Shown: positions 1 to 8,540, counted from the stretch's first letter. The stretch is 25,633 bases of DNA from JAALKW01 sp033791145 (GCA_033791145.1 JASJHH010000172.1:1-25633), one strand, 5' to 3'. Translations and numbers: made by a program. The notes: a model not told the origin generated them from the sequence alone.

Positions 1-446
1 ATGAAGGATATGAGCGCAGAAATCGAACTATTTTCATTTTCTGAGGTTGATTTCATTTTTTCTATATCGATTTCAAGCACAGAATTAAAACTCTTGTTGA
101 CTAGCGCGAATAGTTTATCACGATGCGTGCTATCGAATGGGGATGCAAAAGAAGCTAGAGTCCTTGTAGTAAGTGCCGCTTGCTCTGTCAGACTTAATTC
201 ATTTATTTCTTCTTCAGTTTTTCCTATAAAATTTAAAATGAAATTATTTATCTCATTATTGATATCTTGGTATGTTTTGATAAAAGTAGTGACCCCTGAA
301 TTGGCCCCGTTTTCACCTAGGGTAGCTATATTCTGTTGCAATACAAGGAATGCTTCTCTCGCCTTAGCGAGTCGCGTCTGCTCTTCGTCTTTATCGGACT
401 TCGTCATAGGGTAAAGATCAAGAACACTATTTATATTGATAGGCAT
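1..446 (-). CDS. Paralog array gene 1 (partial, 3' end outside window), unknown function
   Basis: About 148 codons are visible from an ATG at 446 and the frame runs off the window edge. The start MPININSVLDLY resembles the starts of the genes at 3362 (MPFQLTTTDLYYM) and 4459 (MPIHIGFNDLNYM). Near residue 120 it has FNSVLEIDIEKI followed by SSISALISF, which aligns with FDTVLDINVEEI...SVSELVTFIESL in the gene at 2094-3362. It is therefore the fourth member of one local family. The protein is rich in Lys and Glu with no membrane segment or signal peptide visible. A GGAG ribosome site lies at 457-460. I do not recognise the family; a secreted effector is one possibility given style, but nothing here proves it. 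Confidence 0.8.
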   Translation of the reverse strand, partial: MPININSVLDLYPMTKSDKDEEQTRLAKAREAFLVLQQNIATLGENGANSGVTTFIKTYQDINNEINNFILNFIGKTEEEINELSLTEQAALTTRTLASFASPFDSTHRDKLFALVNKSFNSVLEIDIEKMKSTSENENSSISALISF

Positions 447-484
447 AAAGAACACACTCCGTTACAATTAAATGCATAATGTAA

Positions 485-513
485 AGAATAGAGCATGCCC
501 TTAAATAAATCAA
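485..513 (-). promoter_or_regulatory. Candidate sigma70 promoter for paralog gene 1
   Basis: On the minus strand, TTGATT (508-513) is followed after 17 bases by TATTCT (485-490). The -35 overlaps the last codons of the upstream paralog, so gene 1 can be transcribed separately. Match to consensus is moderate. Confidence 0.4.
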
Positions 514-1913
514 GCTGAATTGTTTTTGTTGTTTTTCGCAGGTTTTTCCTTTGTCGACGCTATATCGTCTTTAAGTTTTTCAAACTTATCGAGGAGGCTT
601 TCTTTTGGGGGTTTAAAAAAACCAGGTGCGGACGAAAATAAACCGATTAGTCCGTTTAGGCTGATTTTTAGTGTTTCAAAAGGCTTGAGGATATATGTTT
701 TAAACCAAGATTTTGAACTATATTTTTTAAAGCTTTCAGTCTGCTCGTATTTGCGGAAAGCGGTTTTTAGCTTTGCTTTAAACGCCTCTGCATCGTTATT
801 TATTTCAAAATCATCAAGATGTCGTTTTAATGCGTCTGTAAATTTTCTTGCTTCATCAATGGTGGTAATTTTGTCCTTGTTTTTAGACTTACTCTTTTTC
901 TCTAGTTCATTAACGCTGTCGATGAAAGGCTGTATCTTAGTATTAAAGGTAGACAGAATTTCTGCTTTTATGTCTTGCATTAATTCCTTCTCAAAATCAG
1001 TTTCAAACCACCGACTTATAGGCGAACCTATAAAGGGTATATAGGAGGCGTAAAAGGCTATCAAACCAGGGTTACTTTCTGTGTGTTCAGTTAAAAGTTC
1101 ATTGTTTTCTTTAATAACCGTTTTTAATTTTTGATAGCGTTCAAGTTGTTTTTCTAGCTTTTCACCTGGAATGGCTTTAAATTCTGTTTTTGTATACGCT
1201 TTAAGTGCATGAAAAGAGTTAAATTTAAGGGATACTTCATTAGAAGGTAATTCAGGAACTAAAGAAGCTAATTCAGGCGCTAAATTAATTATGGCGTTTC
1301 TCTGTTCTGTAAGGGGTTTTCTTTTTTTAGGAAGTATTGAAAGTCCGAGGGGTTCAATAAAGTGGATGAGCGCAGCGACCGAGTTTTTTTGATGCGCTGT
1401 ATCTGTTTGGATATTGTCTAGATCGATGTCAAGTACGGTATTGAAAATCTTGTTGTTGAGCTCTGTCAAAGTCGCTACATCTTCTGCATCTTGTGCGCTA
1501 GAAAAAGGCGATACTTTTAGTTTGGCAAGTGTTCCTAGCATTGGAGCGTAGTTTTTAGGGTTTATATCGTGTTTTTCATAAAGCTTATTAATTTCTTCTT
1601 TTATCTTTTTAATTTCCGTGAAAAAAGTCCACACTTCTTTGTTGCAGTTCGACTGCCCGAGCTGTTCTATTATGTTTTTGAATGTAGTGAAGGCATCTTC
1701 TGCTATTTCTCGTCTTGTTTCTTGTTTGCCACCATCCTTTTCATACGCGTAGTTTAAATCAGCTCGGGAGTCGAGGACTATCTTCTCTTGATTGATTTTC
1801 TGATGTTTCTTTGGGGGCGCCGTCCGTTCTTCCTCATCCTCACCTTCTTCAGCACTGAAGTATTCCCCAGAATCTGAATCTTCATATTCATCATCATCTT
1901 CATCATCCGGCAT
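510..1913 (-). CDS. Paralog array gene 2: 467-aa protein with strongly acidic N-terminus, unknown function
   Basis: The first 35 or so residues are almost entirely Asp, Glu and Ser (MPDDEDDDEYEDSDSGEYF, then AEEGEDEEE), followed by a basic PPKKHQK stretch. After that the protein follows the family: a segment like VLDSRADLNYAY, a block FNTVLDIDLDNIQTDT then LIHFIEPLG, LEKQLERYQKLK, a helix DALKRHLDDFE, and the C-terminal SWFKTYILKPFETLK with GFFKP and LLDKFEKL. The order of blocks matches the 2094-3362 product. It ends in a Lys/Asn-rich tail. An in-frame TGA sits directly before the ATG at 1913, so translation cannot start farther upstream; the ribosome site is weak. Predicted soluble and largely helical. 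Function unknown; the acidic extension is absent from the other three paralogs. Confidence 0.88.
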   Translation of the reverse strand: MPDDEDDDEYEDSDSGEYFSAEEGEDEEERTAPPKKHQKINQEKIVLDSRADLNYAYEKDGGKQETRREIAEDAFTTFKNIIEQLGQSNCNKEVWTFFTEIKKIKEEINKLYEKHDINPKNYAPMLGTLAKLKVSPFSSAQDAEDVATLTELNNKIFNTVLDIDLDNIQTDTAHQKNSVAALIHFIEPLGLSILPKKRKPLTEQRNAIINLAPELASLVPELPSNEVSLKFNSFHALKAYTKTEFKAIPGEKLEKQLERYQKLKTVIKENNELLTEHTESNPGLIAFYASYIPFIGSPISRWFETDFEKELMQDIKAEILSTFNTKIQPFIDSVNELEKKSKSKNKDKITTIDEARKFTDALKRHLDDFEINNDAEAFKAKLKTAFRKYEQTESFKKYSSKSWFKTYILKPFETLKISLNGLIGLFSSAPGFFKPPKESLLDKFEKLKDDIASTKEKPAKNNKNNSA

Positions 1914-1944
1914 TCAAATATCCAAGTAGGTTGCCTGTGTTTTA

Positions 1945-1973
1945 AATGTAGACGTTGAATTGTATTTTAACAA
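1945..1973 (-). promoter_or_regulatory. Candidate sigma70 promoter for paralog gene 2
   Basis: Minus-strand TTGTTA (1968-1973), a 17-base spacer and TACATT (1945-1950), upstream of the ATG at 1913. Both boxes match four or five of six consensus positions. Confidence 0.45.
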
Positions 1974-2035
1974 GAATATGTCGTAACGCTATAAAAATAT
2001 CACCTGATTTTTGAAGTGCGGTGCTTATCATTTTT

Positions 2036-2069
2036 CAGCACGCCCTAAGGAGATTGTCAGGGCGGGCTG
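2036..2069. repeat. Long hairpin between paralog genes 3 and 2
   Basis: CAGC-a-CGCCCT (2036-2046) pairs with AGGGCG-g-GCTG (2059-2069) around a 12-base loop, with a single A-G mismatch. It lies 25 bases beyond the stop of the gene at 2094-3362 and may end its transcript, but neither side carries a run of T as expected for an intrinsic terminator. It is GC-richer than its surroundings, so it may instead be a dispersed palindrome. Confidence 0.5.
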
Positions 2070-2093
2070 AGGCAAAACAGGCGCTCGCTTCAT

Positions 2094-3362
2094 CTAGCTT
2101 CTATTTTGCGGGGGCTTTATTTGATCTGTTTTTTCTTCAAGTGCTTTAAGTAGTTTCTCTTGAAGGATTTCAAACTCATCAAGAAGACTTGGTTTTGGTT
2201 TGAATAAGCCAGGTTTCCCCAAAAGCCACCTAAGAAGCTGATAGAGCTTGTTTTTTAGTTTTTCAAAAGGTTCATCAATATGTTTTTTGAACCAAGTTTT
2301 TTTGCTATAAATTTTTTTATATTTCTCACATGTATCTTTAGTGTTCTGTTTGAATGGTTTTGAATGTTCATGTGCATCAAAATTGTTCCTGTGTTTTTTT
2401 AATTCATCGATGAAGGCGTTTGTAGACTTTGTCATTTCAGCGGTACATTTAAGTCCCTTAACGTTTGATTCAAAATCCTCTAGGCTCTTATCGAATTCAG
2501 AGAGAATGGTTTTTTTCTTTAGTTCCTTACTAACTTTGTTAATAGCCTGAGTAATACTATTTCGTAATTCGGAAGATTTTTCTTGTTGACCCTGTTGCTT
2601 GTCAGGTTGATTCTTCCTGAAGAAGGAAGTTTTCTTTTTTGGTTCACTTTTTGGATCCTCTACTAATTTTTCCATTAAGTTATTAAAAATTTCTAGAGCA
2701 GATTTTTTTAAGTTTTGATAACGTTTAAGCTGGTTTTCAAGTGTTTCATCTTTAAGAGGAGGAAGTTCTTTTTCTATATACAGATTGAGCGCTTCAAAAG
2801 AGGTGATATTCAAAGCTTTTTGATTGTCTGGGGGTGTTTTCGATTCTGAATTTTTCTTGGATAATGTAGGCTTTAATTTATCTTCTATAGCTTTTATTTT
2901 TTCTATAAGAGGACCTCTAATTTCTTCAGGCAATAAGCGTTTAAGGCTTTCTATAAATGTTACGAGTTCAGAGACTGATTTTTTTTTCGCCTCTGTGTCT
3001 GTTTGTATTTCCTCTACATTGATATCGAGAACGGTGTCAAAGGTTTTGTTAGTTAGAGTATACAGGCGATCTAATTCGGTGCTATTCCAAAGCCTTAGAA
3101 ATGCAATTTTAGCCGCAGTGGCTACTTGATCTTTACGGTCTATCTTATTTTCAGTAAAAAAACTTTCTACTGCTTCTCCTGCGTCATTATGTGCTGCTTC
3201 GAACTTAATCGTTTCTGGGTCACAATTTTTTTCGCCTGTTTTCTTAAGTTCATGCTGAAGTTTTTTGAATGCAACTTCAGCATTCCCGGTTCTTGAAAGC
3301 GCTTCCCCTGAATCTTTTCCAGTCATGTAGTAGAGGTCTGTTGTTGTTAATTGAAATGGCAT
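2094..3362 (-). CDS. Paralog array gene 3: 422-aa protein, unknown function
   Basis: This is a good reference member of the local family. Blocks in order: N-terminal MPFQLTTTDLYYM; residues about 105-140 with FDTVLDINVEEIQTDT and LVTFIESLKRLLPEE; ETLENQLKRYQNLKK near the middle; SFFRKNQ; a helix AFIDELKKHRNNFD; TCEKYKK; and from about residue 354 KTWFKKHIDEPFEKLKNKL, then GLFKPKPSLLDEFEILQEKL. The C-terminal 30 residues are rich in charged residues (LLKALEEKTDQ), which superficially resembles Glu-rich tails of type IV effectors; that likeness is only suggestive. No signal peptide or membrane helix is visible. AAGG lies ten bases before the ATG. I do not recognise a named domain. Confidence 0.88.
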   Translation of the reverse strand: MPFQLTTTDLYYMTGKDSGEALSRTGNAEVAFKKLQHELKKTGEKNCDPETIKFEAAHNDAGEAVESFFTENKIDRKDQVATAAKIAFLRLWNSTELDRLYTLTNKTFDTVLDINVEEIQTDTEAKKKSVSELVTFIESLKRLLPEEIRGPLIEKIKAIEDKLKPTLSKKNSESKTPPDNQKALNITSFEALNLYIEKELPPLKDETLENQLKRYQNLKKSALEIFNNLMEKLVEDPKSEPKKKTSFFRKNQPDKQQGQQEKSSELRNSITQAINKVSKELKKKTILSEFDKSLEDFESNVKGLKCTAEMTKSTNAFIDELKKHRNNFDAHEHSKPFKQNTKDTCEKYKKIYSKKTWFKKHIDEPFEKLKNKLYQLLRWLLGKPGLFKPKPSLLDEFEILQEKLLKALEEKTDQIKPPQNRS

Positions 3363-3394
3363 AAGAATATCGCCTTGCTTATTGGTGGTAATAT

Positions 3395-3423
3395 AGTATA
3401 CATAGAATACAAATAAAACGCAA
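3395..3423 (-). promoter_or_regulatory. Candidate sigma70 promoter for paralog gene 3
   Basis: Minus-strand TTGCGT (3418-3423), exactly 17 bases, then TATACT (3395-3400, five of six consensus). The -35 abuts the end of the upstream gene at 3425, which argues for separate transcription of each paralog. Confidence 0.55.
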
Positions 3424-3424
3424 C

Positions 3425-4459
3425 CTACTTCAGCTTTTTTGACGCTTTCTTTTCAGATTTATCATCTAATACTTTTAAATTATCTCGAAGTGTTTCAAAT
3501 GATTTGGTTGTATCTGTTTTTTCGGGTTTGAAAAAGCTTGGGCTGTAAGATTGATTAGCGACTTGGAAGAGGCTCCGTAAGTTTGTTTTAACTGTTTCAA
3601 AAGGCTCAGCAACCCCCGTTCTAAACCAGCGCTCCGAACGGTTTGTTGCAAAACTTTCTTGGTTTTCATATTGACTACAGGTTTTTTGTATTGCTTCTTG
3701 GAAGGCGTTGATATTGTGATTTGTTTCAAATACTTTTTTATCTGTATTTAGTGCTGCAATAAAATTGTTCGCGTCTTTTATTGCATTGGTATATCTATCA
3801 GGCTCATGACTCTTTTTTTGTCTGTCTTCAAGTGATGTTGTCTTTGCTATGAAAAGGTCAAGCTGTGTTTGGAATTTTTCTTTAATTTGTTTGATTTTTG
3901 TTTCGGATGGCTTGTTGGCTTTGTTGTTTCTGAAGAAGCTCGTTGCTTGTTGCACGCGTGTTTCTGGTTTGTAAGCATTTATTATTTGATTTAAAACATC
4001 TTTTTTTTGGGTGAGCTCAGCTCTTTTTTTCTCAGGTAACAAAATTTCGAGGCTTTCAATATATTGTGCTAATAGCGTTGCTGTGTTTTTTGATGTTTGG
4101 TCTGTTATTTTTATTTGATTTAAATCTAACGTAATCACCATATTAAATTTTTCATTCATGAGTGGATAAAATTCATTTAGTTGATGATTGATAGTGCCTG
4201 CATGCCATAAATTGCTAAGAAAACTTTTTTCTGCCAATGCGTCTATTTTATTTTCTTTGATAAAATTTTTAATTTTAAGGTTTTGTTGGGCAGCTTGTTT
4301 AAATAATTTAAAAATATAAGATTGCTCGGGGGCTGATGCTTGTATTTTAGAATGGAGCTGGCTAAATGTGATTTGATTTTTTATTTTTCGCGATACAGTG
4401 TCGCCTTCATCCTGCGAATTCATGTAATTTAAGTCGTTAAAACCTATATGAATAGGCAT
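3425..4459 (-). CDS. Paralog array gene 4: 344-aa protein, unknown function
   Basis: The shortest complete member of the family. It begins MPIHIGFNDLNYMNSQDEGD, has FNMVITLDLNQIKITD and AQYIESLEILLPEKK in the central block, SFFRNNKANK, a helix NFIAALNTDKKVFE, TCSQYEN, and the C-terminal block ERWFRTGVAEPFETVKTNL with SFFKPEKT and SFETLRDNL. The stretch with RYQ(K/N)LK found in genes 2 and 3 is missing, which explains the shorter length. The last 20 residues are very basic (SEKKASKKLK). GGAG sits seven bases before the ATG. It is divergent from yajC. No signal peptide or membrane segment is visible. Unknown function. Confidence 0.87.
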   Translation of the reverse strand: MPIHIGFNDLNYMNSQDEGDTVSRKIKNQITFSQLHSKIQASAPEQSYIFKLFKQAAQQNLKIKNFIKENKIDALAEKSFLSNLWHAGTINHQLNEFYPLMNEKFNMVITLDLNQIKITDQTSKNTATLLAQYIESLEILLPEKKRAELTQKKDVLNQIINAYKPETRVQQATSFFRNNKANKPSETKIKQIKEKFQTQLDLFIAKTTSLEDRQKKSHEPDRYTNAIKDANNFIAALNTDKKVFETNHNINAFQEAIQKTCSQYENQESFATNRSERWFRTGVAEPFETVKTNLRSLFQVANQSYSPSFFKPEKTDTTKSFETLRDNLKVLDDKSEKKASKKLK

Positions 4460-4515
4460 AAAATAACTCCTGCATTACCTTTGAGCACCTAAAATCAAAT
4501 GAGTCTGTCATTTAA

Positions 4516-4544
4516 TATATAGATTATGTTTAATATTTATTCAA
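4516..4544 (-). promoter_or_regulatory. Candidate sigma70 promoter for paralog gene 4
   Basis: Minus-strand TTGAAT (4539-4544), 17 bases, TATATA (4516-4521), in the AT-rich divergent region between this gene and yajC. Confidence 0.45.
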
Positions 4545-4565
4545 ATATATTTGCGGTGGATTTTA

Positions 4566-4594
4566 TTTACGGATGGATTAAATCCCGATATGAT
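4566..4594 (+). promoter_or_regulatory. Candidate promoter for yajC-secD-secF
   Basis: TTTACG (4566-4571), 17 bases, TATGAT (4589-4594), about 30 bases before the yajC ATG. The -10 is good and the -35 weak. Confidence 0.35.
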
Positions 4595-4622
4595 GTGACC
4601 TGAATTTTATGGGGGGTAATCA

Positions 4623-4958
4623 ATGAGTTTTTTAATCTCGAATGCAGTGGCAGATACAGCTGGTGCACAGGCAGCACAAGGAGACGGCACATTTTCTTTA
4701 GTGATGATTGGCGTTATTTTTGTTTTATTTTATTTTATGTTGATTCGTCCACAAAACAAACGTGCTAAAGAACATCGTGATTTAATTAATAAAATTGAAA
4801 AGGGCGATGAAATTGCGACTTCTTCTGGAATTTTAGGACGTGTGGTGCAATTAGATGAGCAATATTTAAAAGTGGCTATTTCAGAAAGCACAGAAATCAC
4901 ATTACAGCGTAGTGCTGTGAGTGCCGTGTTACCGAAAGGAACACTTGCCGCGCTTTGA
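4623..4958 (+). CDS. yajC: Preprotein translocase subunit YajC
   Basis: A 111-aa inner-membrane protein of the Sec translocon accessory complex SecDF-YajC. It has a short periplasmic N-terminus, one strong membrane helix (residues about 25-42, ending FYFMLIRPQNKRAKEH, the family hallmark), then a cytoplasmic domain with KIEKGDEIATSSGILGRV and a beta-rich C-terminus. Length is usual for the family. A G-rich ribosome site (GGGGGG) precedes the ATG. It heads an operon with secD and secF. In many gammaproteobacteria tgt lies immediately upstream of yajC; here that place is taken by the unknown paralog array on the other strand. Confidence 0.97.
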   Translation: MSFLISNAVADTAGAQAAQGDGTFSLVMIGVIFVLFYFMLIRPQNKRAKEHRDLINKIEKGDEIATSSGILGRVVQLDEQYLKVAISESTEITLQRSAVSAVLPKGTLAAL

Positions 4959-5012
4959 GTGGTTTTTGAATAGATTGCTTTAAATTAATAATAAGTAAAA
5001 AAGAGATTTATC

Positions 5013-6869
5013 ATGCAGAACAAGTACCCATTATGGAAGAATATAACCCTCGTTTTGTTGGTCCTAGTGGGACTTGTTTATGCGATTCCGAATATTTATA
5101 GCGAAGAGCCTGCCGTACAAGTCTCATCAAAAACACCTATTTTACCCACTGCTTTAAAAGCAAAAGTTGAGCGAGTGCTTGATTTAGCACATCTTAAATA
5201 TAAGAACATTACGGCAGACTCTGAACGGCTTGAGGTGCGCTTTGCGTCTACCGATATTCAGCTGCTTGCACGTGATGTGATTAAATCAAGTTTAGGTCCT
5301 GATTATACGGTTGCTTTAAATTTATTGCCTTCTACCCCTAAGTGGCTTTCAAGACTCGGGGCTGAGCCCATGAGGCAAGGGCTTGATTTGCGGGGCGGGG
5401 TACACTTTTTATTAGAAGTTGATGTCGATAGTGTTTTAACGCGACGTTATGAAGGCTTATTAAAAAGCATAGGGCGTGGTCTTCGCGATGCAGAGCTTCG
5501 GTATTCGGGGATTCGTTATGTACCAGAGCGTGGTATTGAAGTACGGTTCAAAACAGATGAAATAAAACAAAAAGCAAATGCCTATTTAAAAACCGATTTT
5601 CCTGATTTGTTACTGAAATCATCGAAAGAAAGGCTTGAAATTGTATTATCTCTTTCAGAAGCTGAGCTTTCGAAAGTACGTCAAAATACGATTGATCAAA
5701 CCATGAGTATTTTAAGAAATCGTGTGAATGAGCTTGGCGTTGGCGAAGCAGTCGTTCAGCAACAAGGTGCAACACGTGTTGCGGTTGATTTGCCAGGTAT
5801 ACAAGATGCAACCAGAGCCAAACAAATTTTGGGTGGCACTGCAACGCTTGAGTTTCATTTGGTTGATTCAGAGCACGATCCGGTGATTGCGAAAAAAACA
5901 GGCGCTATACCCGTTGGAACCAAGTTTTATATGATGGATGGCCAGCCTATTTTACTGATGCGCCAGGTGGTTTTAAGTGGCGACTCAATTACCAGTGCGA
6001 TGTCGAGTTTTGATCAACAAAGTGCAAGTCCGGCTGTTTCTATTCAGCTCGGTGGCGGTGGTGAGGCATTATTTACAAAAGCAACACGTGCAAGCATTTG
6101 TAAACGTATGGCGATTGTTTTTGTTGAAACCAGAACAACACTGCAAACCATTAACGGTGAAACCAAGCGAATTACACATCATGAAGAACGTGTAATTAGC
6201 GCACCTGTGATTCAAAGTGCCCTTGGAAATAGCTTTCAAATCACAGGTCTGCATGACACAAAAGAAGCAGCTGATTTATCTTTGTTATTGCGTGCAGGGG
6301 CATTGCCTGCGGCGATTTATCCAATCGAAGAGCGAACGGTTGGGCCAACCTTGGGTCAAGAGAATATCCATCGCGGTATGGTGTCACTTGAGATAGGCAT
6401 GTTACTGATTTTACTTTCGATGCTTGTGTATTATCGCTTATTTGGCTTGATTGCTAATGTTGCTCTGGTTTTAAATTTAATTTTACTGAGTGCTTTGCTG
6501 TCACTTTTAGGTGCAACACTTACATTGCCAGGCATTGCAGGCATTGTGCTTACCGTTGGGATGGCGGTGGATGCCAATGTCTTAATTTATGAACGTATTC
6601 GAGAAGAACTGCGAGCTGGCTTATCGCCACAAGCGGCTATTTATGCAGGATACGATCGTGCGTTTTCAACGATTTTGGATGCCAATGTAACAACAATGAT
6701 TGTAGCCATTGTTTTGTTTTCAGTTGGAACAGGGCCTGTTCGTGGGTTTGCAGTGACACTGTCGCTTGGGTTATTAACTTCAATGCTGACCGGTGTGACG
6801 TATACACGGGGCATGGTCAATGCAATTTATGGTCGCCGAAACGTCAAAAAACTTTCAATCGGTATTTAA
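5013..6869 (+). CDS. secD: Protein translocase subunit SecD
   Basis: A 618-aa RND-family membrane protein that uses proton motive force to help pull exported proteins out of SecYEG. An N-terminal membrane helix (residues about 9-27) is followed by the periplasmic domain with GLDLRGGVHFLLEVD near residue 125. The C-terminal half carries five membrane helices, including the charged motif GMAVDANVLIYERIREELR. The end TYTRGMVNAIYGRR is typical. Length fits gammaproteobacterial SecD. It lies 54 bases after yajC and 31 before secF, as in the standard operon. No frameshift or missing motif is seen. Confidence 0.98.
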   Translation: MQNKYPLWKNITLVLLVLVGLVYAIPNIYSEEPAVQVSSKTPILPTALKAKVERVLDLAHLKYKNITADSERLEVRFASTDIQLLARDVIKSSLGPDYTVALNLLPSTPKWLSRLGAEPMRQGLDLRGGVHFLLEVDVDSVLTRRYEGLLKSIGRGLRDAELRYSGIRYVPERGIEVRFKTDEIKQKANAYLKTDFPDLLLKSSKERLEIVLSLSEAELSKVRQNTIDQTMSILRNRVNELGVGEAVVQQQGATRVAVDLPGIQDATRAKQILGGTATLEFHLVDSEHDPVIAKKTGAIPVGTKFYMMDGQPILLMRQVVLSGDSITSAMSSFDQQSASPAVSIQLGGGGEALFTKATRASICKRMAIVFVETRTTLQTINGETKRITHHEERVISAPVIQSALGNSFQITGLHDTKEAADLSLLLRAGALPAAIYPIEERTVGPTLGQENIHRGMVSLEIGMLLILLSMLVYYRLFGLIANVALVLNLILLSALLSLLGATLTLPGIAGIVLTVGMAVDANVLIYERIREELRAGLSPQAAIYAGYDRAFSTILDANVTTMIVAIVLFSVGTGPVRGFAVTLSLGLLTSMLTGVTYTRGMVNAIYGRRNVKKLSIGI

Positions 6870-6900
6870 TATTTAAATAAAGCATTAAAAGGGGATTTTA

Positions 6901-7815
6901 GTGGAGTTTTTTAATTCAAACTCGAATATTGATTTTATGGGTGCACGTCGTGTTACGGCGTTACTGTCAGGGTTGATTTTTTTGTTGTCTATCGGGGCTT
7001 TGGCTATTAATGGTTTAACCTTTGGGTTGGATTTTACAGGCGGCACGCAAATTGAAGTGGCGTATCGAGATGCAGCTGATTTAAGTGCAATACGTCAGCA
7101 ACTCTCATCAGTTGGTTTTAAAGACGTGCAGGTCGTGCGCTACGGCACCTCAAAAGACGTATTAATTAGCATTGCACCGAGGGCTGGTGAAGATGTCACG
7201 CATCTTGTTGAAAAAGTAATGCATGTTTTACCCGGTGCTGAGAAAAAGCGAGTGGAATTTGTGGGGCCGCAAGTTGGACAAGAGCTTGCAACCAAAGGCG
7301 CTTTGGCCATATTTATTTCATTACTTGCAACCATGATTTATATTGCTCTGCGATTTGAATATCGTCTAGCTTTTAGCTCAGCAGTTGCATTAATTCACGA
7401 TCCGGTACTGATTTTAGGTGTATTTGCCTTTTTTAAAATTGATTTTGATTTAAAGTCACTCGCAGGTTTATTGGCCGTGATTGGTTACTCACTGAATGAC
7501 ACGATTGTGGTTTTTGATAGAGTGCGCGAAAATTTCGTGAAAATAAGACGCGCAACACCTGTTGAAATCATGAACACATCAATTAATCAAACGCTTTCAA
7601 GAACGATTATGACATCTGTCTTAACGTTATTTGTTGTGGTGGCGTTGTTTGTATATGGCGGTGAAGCAATTCATGCCTTTTCTTTGGCGCTTATGATAGG
7701 CATTGTTGTCGGAACGTATTCTTCTATTTATGTGGCAGGTGCACTGGCTGTTGTAATGGGCTTAAACAGAAAAGATTTCTTACCCAGTGAAAATAGATTA
7801 ACGGATGCGCCTTAA
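6901..7815 (+). CDS. secF: Protein translocase subunit SecF
   Basis: A 304-aa partner of SecD in the SecDF-YajC complex. An N-terminal membrane helix is followed by GLDFTGGTQIEV and a periplasmic domain, then membrane helices with YSLNDTIVVFDRVREN, the SecF charged motif, near residue 200. The start is GTG at 6901, supported by AGGGGA five bases upstream. The stop overlaps the stop of convergent zapD: the bases TTAA at 7812-7815 give TAA on both strands. Confidence 0.98.
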   Translation: MEFFNSNSNIDFMGARRVTALLSGLIFLLSIGALAINGLTFGLDFTGGTQIEVAYRDAADLSAIRQQLSSVGFKDVQVVRYGTSKDVLISIAPRAGEDVTHLVEKVMHVLPGAEKKRVEFVGPQVGQELATKGALAIFISLLATMIYIALRFEYRLAFSSAVALIHDPVLILGVFAFFKIDFDLKSLAGLLAVIGYSLNDTIVVFDRVRENFVKIRRATPVEIMNTSINQTLSRTIMTSVLTLFVVVALFVYGGEAIHAFSLALMIGIVVGTYSSIYVAGALAVVMGLNRKDFLPSENRLTDAP

Positions 7816-8540
7816 AGCTCACAAATAGATAATTCAAGCGGGCTGCTTTGTTCGTGAATTTCCTGCATGGTTTTGGCTTCGCAAATTCTTAAGCTTAAAC
7901 CATGGTAACCAATTTGCATTTTAGGAATTTGGCTGTTCTTCTTTTTAATACGCACCAAAATCAAATGACATGACGTTTTAGGATTGTGTGGTAAGGGACG
8001 TTGGTAAAATCCATTTTCAGGTGTGATTTCTTCAAATTTTGCTGAGTCTCGAAGCAAGGATAAATACACTTGAATCGCTGCTTGTAATGGCTCAAATTGT
8101 TTTAGCCAGTGCATTAAATCAGTTTGTCGCGTATTCGCATTGGATTCGAGCCAAAATAATAATTGGGGCGCGTATAATTCACTTTCTGAGCTGTGTGCAG
8201 CGAGGCTTAAGCCTGTGGCATGCAAAAACGGGTTGTTATAAATCTCCCCGCCAAACTGTCCGGCGAGTTGACTTAAATCTTGTATTTGATTGGAAAGCGC
8301 AGGAATGTTTGTTTTTTGAGCATGCTGAAGACGCATGAATTCTTGTAAAAAGCGGCTTTTAAGTTCTGGTTTTTCTGTGAGTTTAATGAGTTCGAATATA
8401 TCATGGAGTGCCGCATGATGAATAACAGGGTGCTGCTCGGTACTGGCTTCTTGAATGGTGAGTAATAGACGTTCAACACGTAATGCGACCCGTGATAAAT
8501 AATGAGTTCCTAATTGAAAAGTAATGGTATCACTCGTCAT
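7812..8540 (-). CDS. zapD: Cell division protein ZapD
   Basis: A 242-aa protein of the ZapD (YacF, DUF1342) family, which binds FtsZ and bundles its filaments at the division ring. The family's C-terminal signature is clear: GFYQRPLPHNPKTSCHLILV, then a segment ending in GYHGLSLRICE. The helical N-terminal half begins FQLGTHYLSRVALRVERLL. Length is close to E. coli ZapD (247 aa). In many relatives zapD lies by coaE and prepilin peptidase; here it is alone, convergent with secF and sharing its stop-codon bases. The ribosome site is not obvious. It is cytoplasmic. Confidence 0.93.
   Translation of the reverse strand: MTSDTITFQLGTHYLSRVALRVERLLLTIQEASTEQHPVIHHAALHDIFELIKLTEKPELKSRFLQEFMRLQHAQKTNIPALSNQIQDLSQLAGQFGGEIYNNPFLHATGLSLAAHSSESELYAPQLLFWLESNANTRQTDLMHWLKQFEPLQAAIQVYLSLLRDSAKFEEITPENGFYQRPLPHNPKTSCHLILVRIKKKNSQIPKMQIGYHGLSLRICEAKTMQEIHEQSSPLELSICEL

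Noticed and set aside
1..414. Plus-strand 137-codon ORF at the window start
   Set aside because: It is the complement of paralog gene 1, whose start and central block align with its relatives.
520..1044. Plus-strand 174-codon ORF opposite paralog gene 2
   Set aside because: Composition is Phe/Ser/Leu-rich as expected for the reverse of a Lys/Glu-rich gene; no ribosome site; the minus-strand gene is supported by three paralogs.
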